Shown piece by piece: positions 1 through 7,287 of a stretch of DNA of 34,657 bases. Location of the stretch: contig NZ_KE384024.1 of the NCBI RefSeq assembly GCF_000423465.1, positions 27,927 through 62,583 of the forward strand, read 5' to 3'. Below the pieces are notes generated by a model. That model was not told the origin of the DNA. It did not search any database and was given only the letters and a program-made list of their open reading frames with translations. The translations under genes were made by a program, and so were the position numbers. Each line of letters opens with the position of its first letter. Position 1 is the first letter of the stretch. This DNA comes from Propionicicella superfundia DSM 22317 (lineage in GTDB: Bacteria; Actinomycetota; Actinomycetes; Propionibacteriales; Propionibacteriaceae).

Positions 1-28
1 GACCTCCCGAACCCCCACACCCCAACCC

Positions 29-85
29 CTGTGGACAACCACAGCGTGGAGGGTTCATGTTGGACTACCAACAACAACCCTCCAC
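29..85. terminator. Two adjacent hairpins, possible terminator of an upstream gene
   Basis: Two inverted repeats lie back to back. The first is CTGTGG (29-34) with CCACAG (39-44) around a 4-nt ACAA loop. The second is GTGGAGGGTT (46-55) with AACCCTCCAC (76-85), enclosing an inner pair GTTGG (59-63) / CCAAC (68-72). Neither is followed by a T-run, as is common in high-GC actinobacteria. They may end transcription from a gene left of the window or shape the leader of the oxidoreductase gene. Confidence 0.45.
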
Positions 86-125
86 ACTGTCCGGCGGTGC
101 TGTCTCGACGGGCAGTGCGGCCCAC

Positions 126-142
126 GGGTCACGCTGTGACCC
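126..142. promoter_or_regulatory. Perfect 7-bp inverted repeat, candidate operator
   Basis: GGGTCAC (126-132) and GTGACCC (136-142) form a perfect inverted repeat with a 3-nt spacer, 39 nt before the oxidoreductase start codon. The position suits a repressor site or leader hairpin. No regulator is assigned. Confidence 0.3.
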
Positions 143-181
143 CTGCTGACGCCGCTGCAATCGGCGGATAGGGTCGGCGCC

Positions 182-1165
182 ATGCGCGCAGTGGAGGCCC
201 GCGAAGCGGGCGGACCCGAGGTTCTCGCCCTGGTCGACGTCCCCGACCCGACCCCTGGTCCCGGCGACGTGCTCGTCAGGACGTCCGCTGCGGGCGTCAA
301 CTTCATCGATACCTATCGGCGCGCCGGGGTCTACCCCATGCCGTTCCCGCACATCGTCGGCAGCGAAGGCGCCGGGGTCGTACAGGCGGTGGGTGAGCAC
401 GTCTCCGGCATCGCACCCGGCGATCGAGTCGCCTGGTCGGATGCTCCGGGGTCGTACGCCGAACTCGTCGCCGTGCCCGCCGAACGGGCGCTCCTCGTCC
501 CGGCCGGCGTCGATCCCGATGTCGCTGCGGCGCTCCCGCTGCAGGGCATGACGGCTCACTACCTGACGCACTCCACCTACACCGTCCAGCCCGGGGACGT
601 CGTCCTCCTGCACGCGGGCGCGGGCGGGGTCGGGCTGTTGCTCACCCAGCTCGCCACGGCACGCGGCGGCCGGGTCATCACGACCGTGTCGACGGACGAG
701 AAGGAGGAGTTGTCCCGTGCGGCCGGCGCGGTCGAGGTCATCCGCTACGACCGGCTCGACAACCTCACCGAGCAACTCCCGCCTCTGGTGCGGAAAGCCG
801 CCGGAGGCGGAGTCTCGGTGGTGTACGACGGGGTCGGCCGCGCGACGTTCGACGCCTCTCTCGCCTGCCTGCGGCGGCGGGGCACGCTCGTGCTGTTCGG
901 CGGGTCCAGCGGACAGGTGCCCCCGTTCGACCTGCAGCGCCTGAGCGCCGGCGGATCGCTGTACGTGACCCGCCCCACGCTGGGGGACTACACGGCCACG
1001 ACGCAGGAGCTGCGCTCACGCGCCGGCGACCTGTTCGCCGCGGTGCTGGCCGGGACGCTGAACGTCCGGATCGGCGCCCGGTTCCCCCTCGCATCCGTCG
1101 CGACGGCCCACCGGGAGCTGGAATCCCGCGCGACGACCGGCAAGGTGCTCCTGATCACCGAGTGA
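182..1165 (+). CDS. qor: NADPH:quinone oxidoreductase (zinc-independent MDR family)
   Basis: A 327-residue medium-chain dehydrogenase/reductase of the quinone oxidoreductase type, predicted to be a cytosolic NAD(P)H-dependent enzyme reducing quinones or enones. The N-terminal GroES-like half carries the GVNFIDTYRRAG and HIVGSEGAGVV segments typical of QOR proteins. The Rossmann half has the nucleotide loop AGAGGVG near residues 140-147. The cysteine and histidine ligands of zinc alcohol dehydrogenases are absent. Length matches the family (about 320-330). The ATG at 182 was chosen because the family motif begins immediately; the Shine-Dalgarno sequence is weak. The gene converges on the SorC regulator with only 15 nt between the stop codons. 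The physiological substrate cannot be told from sequence. Confidence 0.88.
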   Translation: MRAVEAREAGGPEVLALVDVPDPTPGPGDVLVRTSAAGVNFIDTYRRAGVYPMPFPHIVGSEGAGVVQAVGEHVSGIAPGDRVAWSDAPGSYAELVAVPAERALLVPAGVDPDVAAALPLQGMTAHYLTHSTYTVQPGDVVLLHAGAGGVGLLLTQLATARGGRVITTVSTDEKEELSRAAGAVEVIRYDRLDNLTEQLPPLVRKAAGGGVSVVYDGVGRATFDASLACLRRRGTLVLFGGSSGQVPPFDLQRLSAGGSLYVTRPTLGDYTATTQELRSRAGDLFAAVLAGTLNVRIGARFPLASVATAHRELESRATTGKVLLITE

Positions 1166-1180
1166 GGGACGGCGCAGGAA

Positions 1181-2152
1181 TCAGCGCCCGTTGGCCTTCA
1201 TCCACGGCTCCTCGGACAGTCCTTCCTCGCCCAGGATGTACGCGGCCGTCTCGGCGTCGGTCACGAGGACGTCGATCAGCCCGAGCTTGAGCGCGATCGC
1301 GACGGCCTTGTGCTTGGTCCTGCCCCCGGCGATGCAGATCTTGCGCGGAATGGCCCGGAACTGCTCGTCGGTGATCGACACCGACCGTCCCGAGACCGCT
1401 CGCCCGCAGTTCTCCCCCTCGGCGTTCAGGAAGCTGATCGACAAGACGTCGCAGATCGCGCCCTCGGAGCGCAGGACCTCGATGTCGTCGGTCGTGTGGT
1501 ACCCGGCGAGGCTCAGCGTGCTGTCGGGCAGCGTGGGGTCCTCGACGCTGAACAGGCAGGTCCCGGCCGCGGCAGCGGCCTCCAGCGTCGCCGAGATCGA
1601 CGGCGTGCCCTTCAGCACCGCCCGCTCCTCCTCGCTGTTGGCAAGCGCCGGGCTGAAGACCCTGCGGGCCGTCCCGCCGGTCCGTTCGGCCAGCACCTCG
1701 GCGATCGAGTTGGCGTGAACGTCCAGCCCCAGCCCCTCTTGCCCCCCGATCAGCGGAATGAACTGTGCCTGTGGAAAATCGGCTGAGATGAAGTCCGCCG
1801 TCTCCCGCAGCGTGCGCCCGCACCCGATGGCGACCTTCTCGTCAGCCGCCAGAGCAACAGCCAGGTAATCGGCGGCGGTCGCGGCTATCGAGTGGCGCGC
1901 CTCTTCGACCGAACCGTCCAACGGATCGCAGATAACGAACTGGACATTCCGACGCAAGATTCTCAGCGCGGATTCCATCTCAGGAAAAAAACCGTGGAAA
2001 TTGATGTTCACGGAAACTGTGCCGTCGCTGCGCGCCTGCCGAAGGATACGTGATACACGCAAGCGGTTGATCCCCAGTCGGCTCGCGATCTGCTGCTGGG
2101 TGAGACCCTTGTCATAATAGAGGTAGCACACGCGAGCGGGGGAGATGAACAC
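1181..2152 (-). CDS. SorC/DeoR-type sugar-binding transcriptional regulator
   Basis: A 323-residue DNA-binding regulator of the SorC family. It has an N-terminal helix-turn-helix (about residues 18-39, GLTQQQIASRLGINRLRVSR) followed by a sugar-phosphate-binding domain related to phosphosugar isomerases, with the family IGCGRTL and PLIGG motifs. The frame stays open upstream to 2812, but GTG at 2150-2152 is the best start: GGAG lies 5 nt before it and the length then equals the family norm. An ATG at 2272 has its purine run almost touching the start codon. The gene diverges from the SDR-aldolase-kinase unit and very likely controls it; relatives such as Bacillus DeoR bind phosphosugar inducers. 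The inducer here is unknown. Confidence 0.85.
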   Translation of the reverse strand: MFISPARVCYLYYDKGLTQQQIASRLGINRLRVSRILRQARSDGTVSVNINFHGFFPEMESALRILRRNVQFVICDPLDGSVEEARHSIAATAADYLAVALAADEKVAIGCGRTLRETADFISADFPQAQFIPLIGGQEGLGLDVHANSIAEVLAERTGGTARRVFSPALANSEEERAVLKGTPSISATLEAAAAAGTCLFSVEDPTLPDSTLSLAGYHTTDDIEVLRSEGAICDVLSISFLNAEGENCGRAVSGRSVSITDEQFRAIPRKICIAGGRTKHKAVAIALKLGLIDVLVTDAETAAYILGEEGLSEEPWMKANGR

Positions 2153-2541
2153 GCTGTCTCCATTTCTCTGAGCGATGCGGCAGGCGAGGGCACCAACAGC
2201 CGGATGACGAGCCGACGATATCACCCGGCGATCCGGGAACCGTCCAGCAGGGTGTTGGGACCGAACCGACATCTCTCCACCGGCATCCCGATAGAGACAG
2301 CAGCCATGCTCCGCCCGGGAATACCGCGTTCGGACCCCAAGCCCCCGGACACGGCATGGGCCGGGCTGCGACCCGCATCCGATCCATCCTGGGGTTCGCC
2401 CTCGCCCCGCACGGAGGCGGGGCGGAGTCGCACCGACCCCGCTCACCACCGCCCGGGCCCGCGAGGCCATATGACCCAGAAGCCCACAATGCTTGGGCTC
2501 CGCCGACGTCGAACCTGCCGCCACGACTCCCGAGACAACAT
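2153..2541. other. Long intergenic region upstream of the SorC gene
   Basis: About 390 nt without a convincing gene. Open frames here are shadows of the SorC reading frame or GC-rich chance frames. Together with the promoter at 2542-2570 and the approximately 240-nt leader after it, it forms a 658-nt divergent control region between the SorC regulator and the SDR gene. No tRNA or riboswitch consensus was recognised. Confidence 0.5.
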
Positions 2542-2570
2542 TTGACACTCCCATGATCATTAGATACCGT
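2542..2570 (+). promoter_or_regulatory. Promoter with palindromic operator for the sugar unit
   Basis: A perfect -35 hexamer TTGACA (2542-2547) is separated by 17 nt from TACCGT (2565-2570), a plausible actinobacterial -10. The spacer contains the perfect palindrome ATGATCAT (2553-2560), an ideal position for repression by the divergent SorC protein. The leader that follows begins with a hairpin CTCGCGTCA / TGATGCGAG (2581-2600). Confidence 0.6.
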
Positions 2571-2810
2571 TCTGAGCATGCTCGCGTCATCTGATGCGAG
2601 AGGTACCCGCGATCGAGGAGGATCCGTGAGTCACAAGGTCTCGACGGCCCCTCGCATCGGCATGACCCGGTCACGCCGCTCGTCGCGAGTCCTTCCTCCA
2701 TCCAGGCCCATGCAGGCCGGGCCCCCGGAAGGGACTGCTCCGACGGAGCCCCTTCCACGCCCGGCCACGCGTCGAACCGAACTGGATGAAAAGACTGAAA
2801 GGTGTGACTC

Positions 2811-3581
2811 ATGGCTCAAGAAAGTCAACGACTGGCCGGCGACGTCGCCGTCGTCACGGGAGCGGCCTCCGGCCTCAGCCGAGGAATCGCCCTGAAACTG
2901 GCCAGAAACGGGGCGGTCGTCGCGTGCGCCGACCTCAACGCCACGGGGGCCGAGGAAACCGCTCAATCGATTCGCGCCGAAGGTGGAGACGCATTCGCGG
3001 TGCGCATCGACATCGGCGACTCGGCGGACGTCAAACGGGCGTTCAAGGAGGTCAACGACCGGACAGGGAAGATCACCATCCTGGTCAACGGCGCCGCGCT
3101 CATCAAGTTCAGCCCCATCGAGACCTGCACCGATGAGGAGTGGGACCAGGTCGTGCGGGTCGACCTCACCGGCTGCTTCTACACCCTGCGCGAAGTGCAC
3201 TCCTACATGAAGGCCTCGGGCGGCGGACGGATCGTGCAGATCTCCTCGTCGTCGGCGAAGTCCGGCTCAAGCTTCGGCGGCCCCCACTACACGGCGTCCA
3301 AGGGCGGCGTGATCAGCCTCTCGAAGTATGCGGCGCGGCGCTGGGTCAAGGACAACATCCGCGTCACCACGATCTGCCCCGGCATCTCCAACACGCCCCT
3401 GGGGAACCACCCCGATTCCCCGCGGAAGATCGAGGACTTCGTCAAGGACATACCCATGGGCAGGGTCGCCGAGCCCGAGGACATCGCAGGCGTCGTGCTC
3501 TTCCTCGTCTCCGACGAGAGCCGCTATGTGACCGGCATCACCGTTGACGTCAACGGTGGGCGCGAGGTCTACGGCAACTGA
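2811..3581 (+). CDS. SDR-family NAD-dependent dehydrogenase
   Basis: A 256-residue classical short-chain dehydrogenase/reductase. The cofactor loop reads TGAASGLSRG (residues 16-25), where the usual third glycine is serine. Asp41 at the end of strand 2 suggests preference for NAD(H). The catalytic residues are Ser in QISSSS (about 146-147), Tyr160 and Lys164 (YTASK). The usual NNAG motif is NGAA. The C-terminus carries the family YVTG...VDVNGG ending. ATG at 2811 has GAAAGG about 7 nt upstream. It is the first gene of a unit with an aldolase and an FGGY kinase, so it probably oxidises a polyol or sugar to the ketose that the kinase then phosphorylates. The substrate is not identifiable from sequence. 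Confidence 0.87.
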   Translation: MAQESQRLAGDVAVVTGAASGLSRGIALKLARNGAVVACADLNATGAEETAQSIRAEGGDAFAVRIDIGDSADVKRAFKEVNDRTGKITILVNGAALIKFSPIETCTDEEWDQVVRVDLTGCFYTLREVHSYMKASGGGRIVQISSSSAKSGSSFGGPHYTASKGGVISLSKYAARRWVKDNIRVTTICPGISNTPLGNHPDSPRKIEDFVKDIPMGRVAEPEDIAGVVLFLVSDESRYVTGITVDVNGGREVYGN

Positions 3582-3624
3582 GCGAGAACCCAGAACCTAC
3601 CTCAAGACAGAAAGCAGGACGACA

Positions 3625-4347
3625 ATGATCAAGGTACGAGGCGAACAACTCACACGCGCTTCGCTCGCGAAGCACATCGACTTCTCGATCCTCCATCCCG
3701 ATACCACCACGGCGCACATCCTCGAGGGAATCGAGGTGTGCAAGCGCGATCTCTACAACTCCTTCTGCGTGAACCCGAACTACCTCTCGCTGGTGGCCGA
3801 GGGGCTCAAGGGCGTCGACGTGGCACCGAGCGTCGTTCTCGACTTCCCCTTCGGCAGCGGCACCCCCGCCGTCAAGAAGGCGGCGGCCGCCGACATGATC
3901 GAACGCGGCGCCGAGGCGCTGGATCTGGTCATCGACGTCGGCGCGCTCAAGGACGGGAACTACGATCTCGTCACGACCGAGATCAAGGACGTCGTGGCCC
4001 TCGCCGGGCCTGCGATCAAGACCAAGATCATCATCGAGGCCGCGCTGCTCACCGACGACGAGATCGTCGCCGCAGCCAAGTGCGTCACCGATGCCGGCGC
4101 GACGTACATCAAGAGCTCCACCGGTCGCCACGGCGGGCCCTCCCTCCGGACCGTCAAGCTGATGCGCGATTCCGTCCCGGAGTCGGTCGGCGTGAAGGTC
4201 GCGGGGACGGGCGCGTTCTGGACGTCCTCGATCGCTCTGGGCTGCCTCCTGGCGGGCGCCGACCTCATCGGCACGCGGTCCGGCCCCGCGATCCTGGACG
4301 ACCTGCCCCTCCTGGAGCAGATCTACGCTCCGGCGAACCTCGGCTGA
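3625..4347 (+). CDS. deoC: DeoC-family (deoxyribose-phosphate-type) class I aldolase
   Basis: A 240-residue TIM-barrel aldolase of the DeoC family. It retains the Schiff-base lysine in IKSSTG (Lys163), the second active-site lysine in GVKVAG (Lys191), the acidic residue in ALDLVIDVGAL (Asp100) and the early CVNP motif. After Lys191 the usual GG-I/V-R turn is GTGAFW, and the late phosphate-contacting segment reads GTRSGPAIL, so phosphate or substrate binding may differ from true 2-deoxyribose-5-phosphate aldolase. ATG at 3625 has AGGAC 5 nt upstream and lies 43 nt after the SDR stop. Its partners suggest it cleaves the phosphosugar made by the kinase downstream. The family call is firm; the substrate is inferred to be a phosphosugar only. 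Confidence 0.85.
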   Translation: MIKVRGEQLTRASLAKHIDFSILHPDTTTAHILEGIEVCKRDLYNSFCVNPNYLSLVAEGLKGVDVAPSVVLDFPFGSGTPAVKKAAAADMIERGAEALDLVIDVGALKDGNYDLVTTEIKDVVALAGPAIKTKIIIEAALLTDDEIVAAAKCVTDAGATYIKSSTGRHGGPSLRTVKLMRDSVPESVGVKVAGTGAFWTSSIALGCLLAGADLIGTRSGPAILDDLPLLEQIYAPANLG

Positions 4348-4378
4348 GGCACTTCCCCGTCGGCTCTGGCCGACACCT

Positions 4379-4416
4379 CGGTGTGGGGCACGCCACCGAC
4401 GACGCGCCCCACACCG
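4379..4416 (+). terminator. Intra-operon hairpin between aldolase and kinase genes
   Basis: CGGTGTGGGGC (4379-4389) and GCCCCACACCG (4406-4416) form a perfect 11-bp stem with a 16-nt loop, 31 nt after the aldolase stop and 118 nt before the kinase start. There is no T-run. It may attenuate or process the mRNA between the two genes. Confidence 0.45.
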
Positions 4417-4534
4417 GAAGATGCCGGGGTGGCAGCCCCGGCGGCGGGGTCAGAGACGATCCCGCATCGGTCCACGCACGAGTAACGACGCTCGCGCTGC
4501 GTGGCTCAAACCTCCTCCGGAAGGGGAGATTCAC

Positions 4535-6103
4535 ATGGAGAAGACGTACGTAGTAGGAACGGATGCCGGCACGACGGGTGCCCGCACCGTCATCTTCACC
4601 GCCGAGGGCAAAGAGGTGGGCAGCGCCTACTTCGAGACACCGACGCGGTTCCCGCAGCCAGGTTGGGTCGAGCAGGACGCCGAGGACGTTGTGAACCTCG
4701 CGTATCGATCCACGAAGACGGCGATCGAGAAGTCCGGCATCGACCCGGCCGACATCGCTGCGATCAGCTTCACGAACATGCGCTCCACCTGCGTCCCGGT
4801 CGACGCGAACGGGCAGTACCTGAGCCACATCTTCATCTGGCAGGACCTGCGCGGCACGGAGATGATCCCGTGGATGCGCGAGCGTCTCGCCGCCAACGGC
4901 ATGACCGAGATGGACCTGTACAACATCACGGGGTTCCCGATCAGCGCCGTCCCGCCGTCGTCGAAGATCTACTGGTACAAGAAGCACTTCCCGGAGCTGT
5001 ACGAGAAGACCGACACGTTCATCACGCCCCAGGCGATGCTGTTGCGCGCCTACGGGGCCAAGGACGACTGGTACGACGACAACACCGACGCGGGTTGGTG
5101 GCAGATCGCCAACGCGGACACGTTCGAGTACGACGAGCGGATCGCCGAGATCTTCGGCGTCGACGTCGCGAAGTACCCCAACAACTACCGGCCGGGAACC
5201 CAGGTCGGGACGGTGACTCCCGAGGTCGCGAGCCTGACCGGCCTGCTGGCCGGGACGCCTCTCATCCTCGGGTCCGGCGACCAGCAGTGCGGCGCGATCG
5301 GCGTCGGCAACGCCGAGGAGGGTCTGGCTTCGGTCAGCCTCGGCACGGCCGGCCTGTGCATCGGCTACTCCTCCAAGCCGATCCGCCATCCCGAGGGCGC
5401 CAACCACATCCTCGGCCACCCCGGGACCGGGCACTGGCAGATGGAGGGGCACGCGAGTGCGGCCGCGTCCGCGTTCCGCTGGCTCCGCGACTCGATCGGG
5501 CAGCTCGAGCGGACGACCGCGTCGGTCATCTCGGCCGATGTCTACGACCTCTTCACGAGGTCCGCCGAGGGCTCGCCCCCCGGCGCGAAGGGGGCGATCT
5601 TCCTGCCCTGGCTGGCCGGAGCCGCCTGCCCGTACTACGACTCCTACGCCCGTGCGGCCTTCGTCGGCATGACGTTCGCCCACGACAAGGGAGACCTGGT
5701 CCGAGCCGCCATGGAGGGCATCGCGTTCGAGATGCGTGACATGCTGGAGGCGCTCAAGCAGGGCGGCCTTCCCGACTTCAAGTACTACCGGGTCACCGGT
5801 GGCGCCGCGCGCTCACCGCTGTGGAACCAGATCCAGGCCGACATCTACAACGGCCCGGTCGAGACGGTCGAGACGTCCGAGGCCACGGCCCTGGGGGCTG
5901 CGATCCTCGCGGCGATGGGCGTCGGCATCTACTCCGATGTTCACGAGGCGATCGGGAACATGGTCCATGTCGCGGACCGGTGGGACCCGATCCCCGAGAA
6001 CGTCGAGACGTACGACGAGATCTTCGGCATCTTCCGCAACACCTACAAGGCGCTGAAGACCGACGTGTTCCCCGCGATCTCCCGATTCCAGGGCGTCGCG
6101 TAG
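4535..6103 (+). CDS. FGGY-family carbohydrate kinase
   Basis: A 522-residue sugar kinase with the two-lobed ASKHA fold. The N-terminal phosphate-1 motif is GTDAGTTGARTVIF (Asp10), the catalytic base is in LGSGDQQ (Asp249), and the C-terminal lobe has the adenosine-binding VTGGAARSPLW segment and the family ATALGAAILA motif. Length matches xylulokinase/ribulokinase relatives. The start at 4535 follows a strong AGGGGAG ribosome site; the frame is open upstream but without support. It is the third enzyme of the SorC-controlled unit and presumably phosphorylates the ketose made by the SDR enzyme. It is not close enough to XylB, AraB, RhaB or LsrK by eye to name a substrate. A strong hairpin follows 13 nt after the stop. 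Confidence 0.88.
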   Translation: MEKTYVVGTDAGTTGARTVIFTAEGKEVGSAYFETPTRFPQPGWVEQDAEDVVNLAYRSTKTAIEKSGIDPADIAAISFTNMRSTCVPVDANGQYLSHIFIWQDLRGTEMIPWMRERLAANGMTEMDLYNITGFPISAVPPSSKIYWYKKHFPELYEKTDTFITPQAMLLRAYGAKDDWYDDNTDAGWWQIANADTFEYDERIAEIFGVDVAKYPNNYRPGTQVGTVTPEVASLTGLLAGTPLILGSGDQQCGAIGVGNAEEGLASVSLGTAGLCIGYSSKPIRHPEGANHILGHPGTGHWQMEGHASAAASAFRWLRDSIGQLERTTASVISADVYDLFTRSAEGSPPGAKGAIFLPWLAGAACPYYDSYARAAFVGMTFAHDKGDLVRAAMEGIAFEMRDMLEALKQGGLPDFKYYRVTGGAARSPLWNQIQADIYNGPVETVETSEATALGAAILAAMGVGIYSDVHEAIGNMVHVADRWDPIPENVETYDEIFGIFRNTYKALKTDVFPAISRFQGVA

Positions 6104-6116
6104 GGCATCGAACCAT

Positions 6117-6157
6117 CGTCCCCCGGTCCGGACCATGCCCAGCCGTACCGGGGGACG
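6117..6157 (+). terminator. Terminator-like hairpin after the kinase gene
   Basis: CGTCCCCCGGT (6117-6127) and ACCGGGGGACG (6147-6157) form a perfect 11-bp stem starting 13 nt after the kinase stop codon. No T-run follows, so it may be a weak intrinsic or Rho-assisted terminator. It ends the SDR-aldolase-kinase unit. Confidence 0.55.
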
Positions 6158-6227
6158 GCCGGCACCGCGAGAGAAAGGAACGCACAGCACACGTCGAGTC
6201 GTGACTCTTCGTCGGATCACCGACCTC

Positions 6228-6318
6228 CGGCTCCCGCTCATGGATGACCGCAGATCATCCGGGAGCCGATTCCCCGACCGTCGTCCGGGGGACCGCCGCC
6301 CGAAATGGTCCCCCGGAC
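6228..6318. repeat. Two further long inverted repeats in the convergent junction
   Basis: CGGCTCCCG (6228-6236) pairs with CGGGAGCCG (6260-6268) and encloses a nested GGATGA/TCATCC pair. GTCCGGGGGACC (6283-6294) pairs perfectly with GGTCCCCCGGAC (6307-6318) around a 12-nt loop. The latter shares its GTCCCCCGG core with the hairpin at 6117-6157. They sit in the 328-nt stretch between the kinase and the convergent TetR gene, which holds no credible gene. Confidence 0.5.
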
Positions 6319-6431
6319 GGCGCGCGTTCCGACGCGCAGTGCCTCGGCGTCGCGCGATGCGTCCGCCGCCACGGGCCGTCCGCGGGCCGACCGGGCGGGG
6401 TGCGTTCCGAGCACGGGCGGCGTCCGAGCGG

Positions 6432-7058
6432 TCAGCCGGTCCCCGCGTCGTCGGCCCCGGGGCCGAGGGCCGCCTGCCGGCGGGCGAGCAGCGCCGGCAG
6501 GTACTCGGGGCGATCGCGGAACGCGACTGCGGCGTCGGCCGCGAGATCGGCCACCTCGCCGGCGGGAACGACCATCCCGCGCTCGATCCACTCCATGGCC
6601 AGGGCCGCGATCCCCCCGCTCTGGTATGTCACGAGCGCCGTTCCGCCGTGGGGTTCCGGCGCGGCGGCGCGTTCCCCGGGCGCGTGTTCGAGGAGGCGCG
6701 CCTGGTAGTGCCACAGGGCTTCGAACAGGATCCCTCGCAGCCGCGGCTGGCCGAAGACCCGCAGTTCGTGGGCATGAGCGCCCAGCGTGCCGAACAGAGC
6801 GCGATAGGGCGCGTTCGCCCCCTCGCCCCGATGGCGCAGCGCCTCCGCCTCGAACTCGTCGAACAGGCGCTCGAAGTACGCCGTGAGGACACGGTCCTTC
6901 GTCCCGAAGAGCCGGTAGAAGCTCTGCCTGGACACCCCGGCGCGCTCCGCCAGCCGACCGACCCGGATCTCTTCGTAGGGGACGTCGACGAGCAGTCCCG
7001 CGAAGGCGTCCAGCACCAGCCTGCGGGTCCGCTGCACCTGCTCGCGGCGCGACGCCAT
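6432..7058 (-). CDS. TetR/AcrR-family transcriptional regulator
   Basis: A 208-residue TetR-type repressor. The N-terminal helix-turn-helix is at residues 33-52 (VGRLAERAGVSRQSFYRLFG), followed by a poorly conserved all-helical ligand-binding domain with WIERGMVVP near the end. ATG at 7056-7058 is preceded by a perfect AGGAGG six nucleotides upstream, so a 32-residue upstream extension was rejected. The gene diverges from the SRPBCC gene across a 229-nt spacer and likely controls it and itself. In that spacer, AACTG (7144-7148) and CAGTT (7161-7165) form a weak inverted repeat near a TTGTCA -35-like element. The ligand is unknown. Confidence 0.86.
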   Translation of the reverse strand: MASRREQVQRTRRLVLDAFAGLLVDVPYEEIRVGRLAERAGVSRQSFYRLFGTKDRVLTAYFERLFDEFEAEALRHRGEGANAPYRALFGTLGAHAHELRVFGQPRLRGILFEALWHYQARLLEHAPGERAAAPEPHGGTALVTYQSGGIAALAMEWIERGMVVPAGEVADLAADAAVAFRDRPEYLPALLARRQAALGPGADDAGTG

Positions 7059-7287
7059 CGCGACCTCCTGCTCCCGTCGGGTTGTTCGAAATCTAGCCGG
7101 TCGGGGCGGAGGCGGGCCCGACGCCTCCCCGCGCGAAGACGAAAACTGGAGCATTTGTCACAGTTAGCCTCTAGGCTGGAGGCCACCGACGTGCAGGCGA
7201 CGACGCCGCGCACACGTTCAGGCGCAGCAGCCGGCTGCGGCGGGAAGCTCCGCCGCCCGCTGGGCGCCGAGAGGAGGATTCAGCGAG

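Noticed and set aside
2153-2812. Upstream extension of the SorC regulator to 543 residues
   Set aside because: The extension covers the divergent promoter region, has no likeness to SorC proteins and is not needed: GTG at 2152 has a good ribosome site and gives the family length.
1181-6103. Possible autoinducer-2 (lsr) system from SorC regulator, aldolase and FGGY kinase
   Set aside because: The aldolase is DeoC-like rather than LsrF-like, and LsrG and the LsrABCD transporter are absent. The kinase shows no special LsrK features by eye.
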